From contig CM019064.1 of assembly GCA_009667805.1 (NCBI GenBank), positions 379,809,120-379,873,119 of the forward strand: a DNA stretch of 64,000 nt, given 5' to 3'. The first letter of the stretch is position 1. Every line of letters starts with the position of its first letter. A program made the position numbers and the translations under genes. Below are positions 44,013-55,589 of this stretch, one piece after another. The stretch comes from Leptobrachium leishanense. Taxonomy: Eukaryota; Chordata; Amphibia; Anura; Megophryidae. The notes beneath the pieces are model-generated. The model had not been told where the DNA came from. It did no database searches and was given only the letters and a program-made list of their open reading frames with translations.

Positions 44013-45068
44013 ATGTCATTATTATATGTATACGTCATGACCTGTCTGTATATTATAACAAAAAATGCAATAAAATATGAATTTTCAATAATTTACAACG
44101 TGTAAAGTGGTTTTTTTTCAAATTTTAACATGCGAGCAATTGCGGTTATATTTTGTATGGGGTGCGCTTGTTAAAAAAATTAGAGATGGGGTCTCGTTAC
44201 ATTTTTTTTTGGGGAAAATTACGCGATTTTTAACAAACGCATCGCATACAAAAATCGTTAGTGCAGCATCATTGTTCACATTATAATTGAAATGGGAACA
44301 ATATTGCTGCATTAACGAACCAAAAAAAAGGAAAAAAAACTTGTTTACTTTTTTTTTATAATCTTTTTAATTTTTTTTTTTTTAAACTTTTTCCATACTC
44401 ATGTTTGGTATCGTTGGAACGGCCATGCTCTGGCCGATCCAACAATATCAGACATTAACCCCTAACTGCCACGGATCGGGAGATAGGGGGTTCATTGGAA
44501 TCCCCTATCTCCACCATTGGTGGCAGTTAGGGGTTAACTCCAGGACTGGCGTCATTGTGCTATGCACGATGACGCCAGTCCTCAGGGGGCATTCCCGGAA
44601 GCTTGGCCGACATCCAAGATGTCGGCCAGCTCCAGGAAAGGATCACGAACCGGCGCTTTTCGGCGCCGATTCGTGATCCAGCCCCCATGGGGTTAATTCC
44701 AGGTACCATTAGGAAGGGCAGGCTGTGCCCTTCCAAACGGTGCCTGGATTAACCCCCTGCACGCCAGCGATAGGGAGGGAGAGAGGTCCGAAGGACCTCC
44801 CCCCCTCCCTTTCAGGCGCCTCCTCCTCACATGCGGGGGGGGGCCTGAATTAGATGTCATCGCGCCGCCGCGTTGACATCTAATTAGGCCGGCGGCGGTT
44901 CCTGGTGCTGGGCTGACATCGAGGATGTCAGCCCGCACCGGGGGGCACAGCGATCGGCCGGAACCCGGCCGATCACTGGCCCCAAAGGGAGGACGCACTC
45001 AGCGCGTCCTCCGCAAGGAATGTTACCTGCGGGTGGACGCGCTGAGCGCGTCCTCCGCAGCGAAGGGG

Positions 45069-45413
45069 TTAATCAGAATAACTTCAAGCTAAAGATTGGT
45101 AATTGCTTTCATTTATTCCAAAATGACACGCAAGTGTTCCTGACAACTTAAAATTTCATTGCTGGTGTAATTAGGTAGCACAACCTGCAGGTGGCAATCC
45201 AAGCCCGAGAAAAGATATTTATGTCCCATGAAAAAAAACCCTATAAACAAAGATACACATATGGTATAATCTCCAGGTAAATCAACTCAGTTTGAGCGTT
45301 TAATAACTACAAAATACATCAAATGTTTTCTTGTACAGTCACCTTTATTCGTAAAATTCCGTTATTATGCCAATGTTCACTTTTTAGCCAAACTGGATTT
45401 GAATTGAAACTAA
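45069..45413. other. Unassigned spacer
   Basis: No feature recognised. Confidence 0.4.
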
Positions 45414-46324
45414 CAGGGTTATTCAAAGAGATACGAAAAGTCATTGCACGTTCGGTGACTTTTCGTTCTCTTCAATTCGGTTCCTTTTGCCGATCCCATT
45501 TCGGTGATCCTGCGGTGTATTCAGCAAGCACCACAGGGTCCCCGAATTGCAGGGAAAAGCTGCCGCAAACCCGACGAAAACTAACCGCAAAACCCAGCGA
45601 ATGCACGCCGAAAACCCTCAAAAACATCTGTATTAACCTGCCGAAAACCACGGAAAAACCCGAGCAAGAGTCGATCACACACAGTGCAGCTGCCGGAAAA
45701 AGCCGACACCGCACACGAGTGAAGTGAATAAATTAGAAAAACAGTTTACATGAATGTTTGAAAAGTGAAACACTGTTTGCAAAGAAGCTACTGAGCGAAA
45801 ATTTCTGAAATTTGCATATGAGGTCCAGGGAATGATAATAAAGAGGGCTGTTACAGAAAAATAAGTAAACTTGAAAAATAAATAAAAAAATCAGACTTTT
45901 AAAAAAATAAAAAATAAATGCTTAAAATAGCCTAAAAGATCTATAAATAAAGAGACTCTTTACTGCAGAATTTTATAATGAACGGTTTATTAGATATTGA
46001 ATTAAAACGGGAATATTTTTAACATTGAAGCCTATGGGATTCTCCTGAATAAATTTGCCGAATTAAACCACCGAATGGCAGGGCATTTCGGGAACCTTTC
46101 ACTGCTGGTTTGTGTTCTCTGAATAGCCGAAGCATTGCTTTTTCATGGAGATTTCACTGCCCTCGAACAGGCAACGAACAGGCACCGTATGTTCAGGCAA
46201 TTCGCCGGGATTTGGCGAATTTCCTGCTCTCTGGATAGCCGAATGGACAAGAAGGTAACCAAACGCTGATTTTCAGCGTTCGGTTACCTTTCTCAAGCAA
46301 TTCGGATCTCTTTAAATAACCCTG
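45414..46324. mobile_element. Family B MITE, copy at 45.4 kb
   Basis: A complete copy in reverse orientation to copies 1-3: CAGGGTTATTCAAAGAGATA to TCTCTTTAAATAACCCTG, TA on the right. It carries the full core AATAAAGAGACTCTTTACTG and the CGCTGATTTTCAGCG inner hairpin. Confidence 0.85.
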
Positions 46325-46698
46325 TATGTATAACATAGAAATTGACAATAACAGAAAGTTATCAAGACAGATTGAGGCTTTTTCTCATTTTCAAAGTTTA
46401 ATCCTTTTAAACTCCTTTACTACCAAGCACTGACTGTTGAAAAAAATATTATCATAACATTTATTTGAAACATGGGATGCATAGCTAATAATTAAATATA
46501 TGATAAAATATCAATATCCCATAGATATTGCAATTCGAAATTGTTAAAATATTAAAATAAAAATATTAAAATTATAATATTATAATAATCTTATAATATT
46601 GAAATAATCTAAATGTGCTCATTTTTAACTTTCCTGTATTCATTTATCCTTTACAGAAATCTTGCTGTGATGCGTTGATGGAAGGTTCTAACCTCTAA
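46325..46698. other. AT-rich spacer
   Basis: Very AT-rich with a series of AATATTAAAAT/TATAATAAT variants at 46540-46610. No gene. Confidence 0.4.
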
Positions 46699-47116
46699 GG
46701 CCTGTGTCAGACGAGTGCACTGATCACGTCCGTGTTGCCGCACATTTGTACGCCCATTATAGCATATAATTATGACCAATGGAGCCCCACACACAAAGTA
46801 CGTCTGCACCGGACTGCGGACGCAAAAGGGACGCGGCAAACGGACGCACATTAGGCAAGGATGTAATACCGCTAGAACGGGCGCACAGAGTGCGCTGCGT
46901 CCGTAACGTCCACATAGCTTTGTGTGTGAGTGATGAACGTAGTCGGCATTTTTGACGGACAAAATGGTTTTGCATATTAAATTTATTTTCCCTGCTACAT
47001 CAGTCAAAAAAAAACGTCAGTCACAAAAACGGACTGTGTGGCCACTACCTTGTCGTCAGTCAGAAAGTACGTCCGTTGTGCACGGACGCACAGAATGCGC
47101 TCGTCTGACCCTAGCC
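46699..47116. mobile_element. Family C MITE, copy 3
   Basis: GGCCTGTGTCAGACGAG to CTCGTCTGACCCTAGCC, between TAA and TTA. It includes CACTGATCACGTCCGTGTTG and represents the older subtype seen at 28426 and 60271, uninterrupted. Confidence 0.82.
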
Positions 47117-47268
47117 TTAATCAGGGATCTCAAACTCTGCCCTCCACCCCAGTTCCTGGACTAAAACTCCCATGAGTCTCTGGAATTTTATTGCATTCAA
47201 ATAATTCTGGGAATTGTAAGCAATAAACATCTGGGGGCCTTTGTGTTAAATACATTAAGGGCTATATT

Positions 47269-47388
47269 ACAAAGTTGGTGCTAACTTAACCAGAGCTGTT
47301 GTAAACTTCCCAGAGCCATTATAGCCTATGGAGGTTTTAAGTTTACAACAGCTCTGGTTAAGTTAGCACCAACATTGTAATATAGCCC
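47269..47388. mobile_element. Family D MITE, copy 2
   Basis: A 120-bp near-palindrome GGGCTATATTACAAAGTTGG..CCAACATTGTAATATAGCCC with TAA duplicated on both sides. Confidence 0.85.
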
Positions 47389-47603
47389 TAAATGTACTAA
47401 AGATAGATAATAAAAGTGGTTGGATATGCTTATAGGGATTTGTTGTGCTAATCATAATAAGAAGATTTAAGCAATTCAGCTTCCAAAAAACACCAACAGA
47501 ATAAAAAAATATTATCTGTATGTGCCTGCATAATACAAAAAAGTGTAGCTTGGGCACCATCAGGTCAAAAATAGGAAGAGGGTCCTTGCTCCATGACCCT
47601 AAT

Positions 47604-47907
47604 AACAGCAAAAAAAAGAAATCGAAAACATTCCAATAGACCAGAGTATTAAATCAAGTGGATTTATTCCATCACCAGCAATAATGACGACGTTTCGACC
47701 AACTGGTCTTTGTCCAGTCTAAATCATACATGTGCATACCTCAGTTAAATTGATGATGTTATTTAATTGAGGCACCTGTATGCACATGTTTGATTTAGAC
47801 TTAACAAAGACCGGTTGGTCGAAACGTCGTCATTATTGCTGGTGATGGAATAAATCCACTTGATTTAATACTCTGGTCTATTGAAATTTTTTTATTTTTT
47901 TTGCTGT
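47604..47907. repeat. 304-bp inverted repeat with CGAAACGTCG motif
   Basis: Arms 47604-47750 and 47761-47907 around a 10-nt loop. They are mostly matched with scattered mismatches. Each arm contains GGTCGAAACGTCGTC (right arm plus strand 47817-47831), a hammerhead-like 3' half with GACC/GGTC stem II, but the CUGANGA box is degenerate (CTTAACA). Same general architecture as the 0.9-kb palindrome, but older. Confidence 0.85.
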
Positions 47908-48512
47908 GCCTGCATAATGACTGTTTATGGAAATTACAGTAACACCTTGTATCTGTACTGTACAGGGAATTTCAGTCATTATAACCTCCCGAGTCCTATA
48001 GTGAGTGATCCCAGAGCTCTCCATGTATTCTGCCCTCTACCTCGCTGTTGTAATGCAGCTTTAAAGTTTGTTTAACATGTGTTACAGAGAGGGCGAGGGC
48101 TTGTTTATGTAGCTTCTATACAGTCATAAAGGGTAACAGGCTTATGAGGTATTGTATGCTAGTTTTTGGTTCTTTTTGTATTACAGTGCAAAATCAGTTT
48201 ATGCGTTTGTGGTAGTAAAAAGGTTAAACAGTGGCTTTTTATTTTAATCTTTAACCTTTCCTGTTGAATACCCCATGCTTTCAGCTTGTTTAAGCCACAT
48301 ACTTTCTGCATAAGATTATCTCAATCTTCTGCTCCCTACTGAAAAATGCAGCAGAAATTTAGACACTTTGCTTTGAATTAGGAAGATAAAGAGCCAGCTA
48401 GCTGCTACAGGCTGCTGACAGATTAGAGATAACCTAGTTGCTAGAAAATAAGTAATTTTAATTTGCTAAACTTCTTATTGCACCAAAAATTATTTATTAC
48501 GGCTTTCCTTAA
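47908..48512. other. Unassigned intergenic DNA
   Basis: No gene or repeat recognised. Confidence 0.4.
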
Positions 48513-48760
48513 CCCCTTAACGGCGTGTGGGTGGCCCACCCCGCAGCCGACACGCAATGCACGTCATTGGTTGCATGGGGACGGCTTGAGTTCAGGCTGT
48601 CTCGGTGCAGCCAGTGACGTGCATTGCGAGAAAGCAAGCGCAGGCTGCAGGGAGGGGCCTAGGTGGCCCCATTGAAGACAGAGGGCATATATGTACGCCC
48701 TGCGTCTTCAAAGCCCTCCCACCACCAAGACGGCATAGAACATCCTGCAGCGGGAAGGAG
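48513..48760. mobile_element. Short piggyBac-like MITE
   Basis: TTAA flanks (48509-48512, 48761-48764); left end CCCCTTAACGGCGTG, right end CTGCAGCGGGAAGGAG. The interior GACGGCTTGAGTTCAGGCTG stretch recurs near 59876, and CAGTGACGTGCATTGC near 59908. Confidence 0.6.
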
Positions 48761-48804
48761 TTAAAGAGACTCAACCACCAAAATAGAAATGTTCTTATTG
48801 CTGA

Positions 48805-48875
48805 TATTATTATTATTATCCTTTAGTTATATAGCGCCACAAATTCCGCAGCGCTTTACAAGATCAGTGTACAAG
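48805..48875. repeat. Short dispersed repeat, TATAGCGCC..CAGCGCTTTACA
   Basis: ATTATTATTATCC then TATATAGCGCCACAAATTCC and GCAGCGCTTTACA is a motif common at the 3' end of dispersed repeats in amphibian and fish genomes. Family not assigned. Confidence 0.45.
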
Positions 48876-49240
48876 GTGTTGATACATTAGAATAACATGC
48901 ATGGATTATACGGCCTGATTCAGGGCTACAGTGCAAACAACGGAGGTGACGCTATTGAAACCTATGCCGAATAGCTTTGTCAGAAACTTCGGTGGAAAGA
49001 ATGGCAAAATGTATGGCAAGCTACAGTGGAGGTTCCCTAAATAGAGCATCCACCATGCATGTTCCTCAGAGTTTTACCAAACTAAATCCACCTCCGGTGT
49101 TGGATAAAAGAACAGTGGTCCATGAATAAATCCTTGTGTCACTCACACAATACAAATCATAACAAAATACAGGCCTGCGTCTGTCTTACATGAACGTTGT
49201 TCTTCTCATGTCTGTTTAGTTAAGAAACTATTATAATCTA
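48876..49240. other. Unassigned spacer
   Basis: No feature recognised. Confidence 0.4.
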
Positions 49241-50737
49241 CAGTCAGGTCCAGAAATATTGGGACATCGACGCAATTCTAACATCTTTGGCTCTATACAC
49301 CACCACAATGGAGTTGGAATGAAACAAACACAATGTGCTTTAATTGCAGACTGAACATACCCTCAAATTAAAGCTGACATTCAACTCAGGTGAACGGTGT
49401 AGGACTTACAGCAGTTTGCAGCTGTGCCTCCTACTTGTTAAGGGACCAAAGGTAATGGGGCAATTGGCTTTTCAGCTGTTCCATGGCCAGGTGTGTGATA
49501 TTCCCTCATTACCCCAATTACAATGTGCAGATAAAAGGCCCAGAGTTCATTTCAAGTGTGCTATTTGCATTTGGAATCTGTTGCTGTCAACTCTCAAGAT
49601 GAGATCCAAAGAGCTGTCACTATCAGTGAAGCAAGCCATCATTAGGCTGAAGAAACAAAACAAACCCATCAGAGAGATAGCAAGAACATTAGGTGTGGCC
49701 AAAACAACTGTTTGGAACATTCTCAAAAAGAAGGTGTATGTGTGTCAAAGTCACCAATCAAGAGAAGACTTCACCAGAGTGAATACAGAGGGTTCACCAC
49801 AAGATGTAAACCATTGGTGAGCCTCAAAAACAGGAAGGCCAGATTAGAGTTTGCCAAACTACACCTAACAAAGCCTTCACAGTTCTGGAACAAGATCCTA
49901 TGGACAGATGAGACCAAGATCAACTTGTACCAGAGTGATGGGAAGAGAAGAGTATGGAGAAGGAAAGGAACTGCTCATGATCCTAAGCATACCACCTCAT
50001 CAGTGAAGCATGGTGGTGGTAGTGTCATGGCGTGGGCATGTATGGCTGCCAATGGAACTGGTTCTTTTGTATTTATTGATGATGTGACTGCTGAGAAAAG
50101 CATCAGGATGAATTCTGAAGTGTTTCGGGGAATATTATCTGCTCACATTCAGCCAAATGCTGCAGAACTCATTGGACGGCGCTTCACATTGCAGATGGAC
50201 AATGACCCAAAGCATACTGCAGAAGCAACCAAAGAGTTTTTGAAGGGACAGAAGTGGAATGTTATGCAATGGCCAAGTCAATCACCTGATCTGAATCCCA
50301 ATGAGCATGCATTTCACTTGCTGAAGACAAAACTGAAGGGAAAATGCCCCAAGAACAAGCAGGAACATTTGCAGTAGAGGCCTGGCAAAGCATCACCAGG
50401 GATGAAACCCAGCATCTGATGATGTCTATGCGTTCCAGACTTCAGGCTGTGATTGACTGCAAAGGATTTGCAACCAAGTATTAAGAAGGGAAAGTTTGAT
50501 TTATGATTATTATTCTGTCCCATTACTTTTGGTCCCTTAACAAGTGGGAGGCATATCTGCAAACTGCTGTAAGTCCTACACCGGTCGCCTGAGTTGGATG
50601 TACATACCCTCAAATTAAAGCTGACAGTCTGCAGTTAAAGCACATTGTGTTTGTTTCATTCCAACTCCATTGTGGTGCTGTATAGAGCCAAAGATGTTAG
50701 AATTGTGTCGATGTCCCAATATTTCTGGACCTGACTG
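49241..50737 (+). mobile_element. Tc1-like transposon, copy 2
   Basis: CAGTCAGGTCCAGAAATATT and its exact complement end the element; TA lies outside both ends. It is 1497 bp against 1648 bp for copy 1. Differences include a 24-bp micro-inversion near 49351-49374, a ~145-bp deletion in the transposase, and a 7-bp net loss near 50367. Confidence 0.92.
49599..50484 (+). pseudogene. Tc1 transposase with an internal deletion
   Basis: It starts MRSKELSLSVKQAIIRLKKQ at 49599 and keeps the helix-turn-helix to TTVWNILKKK. About 145 bp are then missing relative to copy 1, joining out of frame at GTGTATGTGTGTC. The following frame retains WTDETKIN, MDNDPKH and NPNEHAFHLL; the first residue pair around the catalytic glutamate differs from copy 1 (NPNEH for NPIEH). 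A further 7-bp net loss near 50367 ends the frame at KQEHLQ. Beyond it the end is the same as copy 1 (CKGFATKY, stop near 50484). The loss removes the second half of the DNA-binding domain; inactive. Confidence 0.92.
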
Positions 50738-53326
50738 TATGTGTGTCACTGGGTGCATCCATTTTGTGATATTTTGTGTTGTAAACTTCCCCTTCCCCTT
50801 ACATCACTTGCTCCTCAATGTGTGGCTTTGGGCACAGAATTGAGTGAAAATGTCAGATCACCACAAATTGGACACAGTAGAATTGTTTTGTGTGTGTTGT
50901 ATGCAAAGGACATCAACATAGGATAAATTAAAGTATTAGCCCAGCATCAAATCTTATTCAGCTGCCATCTCTTGTCTTGGACCTAGACTACACAATAGAC
51001 CCCTTGCAGCTTTGAAGCTTTGACTAAACATTCACTCCTTCAAACTATTGCCTCTTCACTACTGTTTTATCCTATACCACAGCTGTAAAGTGAGAAGGTT
51101 TAGTAACTGTTGCATCATGGATAAAATCCACAAAATGGAAACCGGAGATAAAAATCTAATTTTATTTTTCATTTTTACATGCAATTACTTCAAACAAAGA
51201 AAAAACCGTAGAATGTGTTTTACAATGTGTTTTATTTTGTAATGCACAAGTAATCTAGTTACAGCTTATGCAAGTGGTAGTGTCCCTTTAAAAAACAATC
51301 ATTAGACTGTACACATACGCGTTTGACCAATGGTTCTTAAACAGTGTTTGTGATGTTGAGTACTAATACTGTAGAAACCAACGGATCATGAACTATCATC
51401 TGTTGCCCAAATAAACCTCTTCCAGAAATTTGTCGCTAATTACTGAATGTATTCAAAGTGATATTACTAGATATCCAAAACCAGGTCAGAACGGAAAGTG
51501 ATTACCAAAATAATGTGCAGCTCAACACAAAAATAAACCAGAAACAAGAAAAAACTGGAAAGAGCTGGTATTTGTAATGGCCTGGTTTCTAACAAAAACA
51601 GAGTGAGTGGTGAGAGAACAGCCAAGGTCAGGACGCCAGAGATAAATAGAAACGTGGATACAAAAGCCAAAATCAAGGGTAGTCAAAACAAAGAATAGTT
51701 CGTAAAACACAGATCACAATAACAAGGAACGCACTGACTGGTATCAAGAAACAACAACAGGGCAAATTACAAGGGCAACTGGAAATCAAACTTCTTATTA
51801 GTGCTATTGGCAAAGTCAACTTCTTATTACTGCAACAAATGAGTATGCGTCAGACAGTGTGGGTAAATTGGCACACATAAAAATGCCTTCGCAGATGACG
51901 TTGGCTAACTGGAATATTATAACTGCATAGCGTCGCCAATGGAACGACACACAGAGGAAGCATAAACAAAAGTCATGTGACCCTTCTACAGGGACTTATG
52001 ACAGCAAGGCACTGGTGCATGGGCATCACATTCTGGGGACCTATTTGATATTCACATTCTCTCCATTCTCTCTCATATGAGTGACCTCTAAATGGGCTCT
52101 GATGACCTGATTTCTATGTTGACATGTCAACAGTCATTGATAAATCCAACTGCCCCCCCCCTGGTTCCTGACCTCAGTTTTTAGCTTAGAGTGCAATTAA
52201 TCTCTATTTCCTTGCAGCAACATGGTCTTTCTCTCTTGCTCTGCTGGCTGGATGGCACCTGCTGCAGGAAGTGGCATAATGCAGTCCTTTCTTTATGGTC
52301 CTCTCCAGACAGTGTCCCAGACAATTAGCTGATTACTGCTTCACTGCAGAAGCATGGCGGGTAGAATGTCTCTTTAAACGCCTGTAATAAAACAACAAAT
52401 ATTGGGAACTTGACAGATTCAATTGAAAAGCAAAAGTACAAAATGTTTCAAGTAGTACAGAAATTCATCAAAATAAAAATCATTGCAAAAAACTCGCAAA
52501 CATTGTCAGGACATATTGCCTTTCGCTTTCATAATCTGCTCCCTCCAATTTTAGATGATCTAAAAGAAGTACAACTTCCTTTCTAGATTTAATCGATGAG
52601 ACTGGTTGGAATGATTGATGCAAATCAAAGCATTTTAAAGACAGGGTAGTTAATTTGTTTATATAATATAATTTTTATTAAACTTTTGAATCCAGTTACA
52701 ACTACTGTACATGCAACACAAAGCAGGATCTAAATATACCCTAAACTGGAACATAACACAAGAATGTCAGAAAAAAAACACACGCAACAATACAAAACAT
52801 GTTATTACTGGTTATTCCATAATATCTTTTTTACATTTTTTAAACAGACTCCAATATTGCATTTTTCAGTGGGGGATATGGTATTACCATTCATTTATAA
52901 AATGGCAAGTTTATATGTTTATCACATGATTTTAATGGATACTATAGGTAATTAAACAGGAGAGGGTAGAATCAGAAGGGTTAAACATTGTCCCCTCCTG
53001 ACCCTCTACAGTCCCTCCTGATTTTATGCAGTCAGTTTCACACATACCTTTTTTCCAGCACTGGGTTGTCTCATTGTTGGTCCATATGTGACATGCTATG
53101 ACTTCCTGTAACATGCAGCATGTCATGTGACCAATACCATAGGTAGCCAACTAATTCAATGGCTTTCAATGTTCTGGTGGTATCTGGTTCCCAAAGGCCC
53201 CAAAGCCCGTGGAAAAAAAATATGAATTAACAAAACACATTTTACAGAATCAAGTTGGACATCCTCAAAACAAGCTTTCAATTTGGATTGAAAGAGGAGT
53301 GGGGAGAGTACACAAAAAGTGACTAT
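50738..53326. other. Long intergenic stretch without a clear gene
   Basis: 2.6 kb. No exon or RNA gene recognised. The part 51480-51790 (GTCAGGACGCCAGAGATAAA, GTAGTCAAAACAAAGAATAG) has the wording of the transcribed part of an LTR on the minus strand, but I see no ends. The remainder appears single-copy within this window. Confidence 0.35.
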
Positions 53327-53505
53327 CAGGGTTAAATCAGAGAGAGGTGAAGACCAGGAGAATGACTGGAGAAGTGAAAATTCTAGGTCAAAATAGCCAA
53401 ACCAGAAAAATTCTCCCATTTATCTCACTTTCCATATTGGTTATTTGCTCTAGATTGTTCTCTTCTACCAATTCTCCTGGTTTCACCTCTCTCTGAATAA
53501 ACCTG
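53327..53505. mobile_element. Family A MITE, single copy
   Basis: CAGGGTTAAATCAGAGAGAGG to CTCTCTGAATAAACCTG (21-base end quoted in part), 179 bp, nearly palindromic, preceded by TAT. It lacks the family C insertion seen in the 7.8-kb copy. Confidence 0.8.
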
Positions 53506-53954
53506 CAAGTTCAAGTATGTCTCAATAGAGTTTAAATAAAAGTTAATTATAAATCATTTGCATATTTTTTTCACCTTGTGTAATCATTCCTGTATAAAAC
53601 TGCAATGTGTCCCAATATCTAAGTGTTATGTGTCCCATTAGCTAGTTATTATTTTTGTTATACCCACCCCCCAAAAAAGATCTTCATTTCATTGTGCTAT
53701 TCATCAAAATGATGTTTTGGGAGATTCCCCAAGGACACAAGCGATCATGTTCACTTCTTTGTAGCATATCAGATTTTTCAGATCAGCATTGATTGACCAG
53801 CAGGTGGTGCAAGACAGCCACCTATAGAAAGAGTCTGCTGATTCTCTCCTGTCAATCAATCAGTGTTTCTGCCTCAGGCAAGACATCTTTGCCAAAGATT
53901 TGATTGACCAATGGAAGAAGCATTTTCTCCTTTGCTTTCTTTTTTATATACTAT
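53506..53954. other. Unassigned spacer
   Basis: No feature recognised. Confidence 0.4.
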
Positions 53955-54860
53955 CAGGGTTATCCAAAGAGATCCGAATTGCTTGAGAAAGGTAACCGAA
54001 CGCTGAAAATCAGCGTTCGGTTACCTTTCCTGGCCATTCGGTTATCCAGAGAGCAGGCAATTCGCCAAATCCTGGCGAATTGCCTGCACATACGGTGCCT
54101 GTTCGGTTCCTGTTCGAGGGCAGTGAAATCCCCATGAAAAAGCACTGCTTCGGCTATTCAGAGAACACAAACCAGCAGTGAAAGGTTCCCCTGATGCCCT
54201 GCCATTCGGTGGTTTCATTCGGCAAATTTATTCAGGAGAATCCCATAGGCTTCAATGTTAAAAATATTCCCGTTTTAATTCAATATCTAATAAACCGTTC
54301 ATTATAAAATTCTGCAGCAAAAAGTCTCTTTATTTATAGATTTTTTAGAATACTTTAAGCATTTTTCATTTTTTTTTTTTTTTTTAAAAAGTCCGATTTT
54401 TTTTTTTTTTTTCAGTTTACTTATTTTTTTTGTAACAGCTCTCTTTATTATCATTCCCTGGACCTCCTGTGAAAATTTCAGACATTTTCGCTCAGTAGTT
54501 TCTTTGCAAACAGCGTTTCTTTTTCCCAGATTCATACAAATGGTTTTTCTAATTTATTCACTGCCTCCTCTACGTCACAGCTGCTTCGGCTCTGTGTGAT
54601 TCGGCTCCTGTTCGGCTCCTGTTCGGCTCATGTTCGGCTTTTTCGAAGGTTAATCCAGATGTTTTTGCTTGTTTTCAGCGTGCATTCGGTTAGTTTTCGT
54701 CAGGTTTGCGGCAGCTTTTCCCTGCAATTCGGGGACCCTGTGCTGTTTGCTGAATACACCGCAGGGTCACCGAAATGCAATCGGCAAAAGGAACCGAATT
54801 GAAGAGAATGAAAAGTCACCGAACGTGCGGTGACTTTTCGAATCTCTTTGGATAACCCTG
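53955..54860. mobile_element. Family B MITE, copy at 54 kb
   Basis: Complete, TA-flanked, same orientation as copies 1-3 at 10-13 kb and very similar to copy 2. Confidence 0.87.
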
Positions 54861-55397
54861 TATGTATAATTTTGTAAGCAACATGTATAAATAAAATCTC
54901 AAACCCAACACAAGGGGTTCACTATCATAAAGGAAAAAAATCAACATCAACTAATATGTCATGCAGTTAAGAGAATAGGGCAGCACAAACTATATTATTT
55001 CACCAATTCAATTGCAATACAAGTTACACAGTTCCCCAATCAGTGATTGGTCATTTCAGGGATCTGCAAAGTGAAGTGGGTGGAGCGAAATGCACTGGGT
55101 TTAAAGAGGGCGATGATGGCTACCTCAATGAAGTAACAAACTCTGCATGCGATCATCCCAACTCATCAAATCTTCCCACAGACAGCACAAACCCAGCCCT
55201 GTCTTTCGTTTGGGCTCCACCATTTCCTGTCCCTTTCCTGGACCCTTTTTGTCCCCAATTTGCCTCTGGATTTTTGCTTTGGGAGCGTTGGATGTGGGGT
55301 TTGATTGCCGATAGAAACAACATTTCAGCTCAGCAGTGGGGCCTTTGTCACACCATTAGAAAGGCCTCTGTGGTGGGCCAAAACATTAAGGTAATAC
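54861..55397. other. Unassigned spacer
   Basis: No repeat recognised. A 131-codon plus frame (55043-55438) runs into the next MITE and has no motif I can name. Confidence 0.35.
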
Positions 55398-55589
55398 ATT
55401 GGAACAGTGGCGTCACTAGGGTTGGTGTCACCCGGTGAACTACTCCTAAATCAGTACTCCCATATAACACTGAATGCTCATAAACACAGTGCACATTACT
55501 GTGAGGTTTATTGCTGTGGAGCTCTCTCATATGCTCACACAAATTTTTGCCAACTGCCAGCAAGTACGGTGCCTGTTCGAAGGCAGTGA

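Larger units (their letters stand above)
42696..45068. mobile_element. piggyBac-like nonautonomous element, copy 2
   Basis: TTAA flanks (42692-42695, 45069-45072). The left end CCCTTTCGCTGCTGAGG equals that of copy 1; the right end reversed is CCCCTTCGCTGCGGAGG. The interior parallels copy 1 (GGTCTCGTTACATTTTTTTT, CATGCTCTGGCCGATCCAAC, GATGTCGGCCAGCTCCAGG) but lacks the hAT MITE. Instead it carries an L2/CR1 fragment at 42853-44012. Confidence 0.8.
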
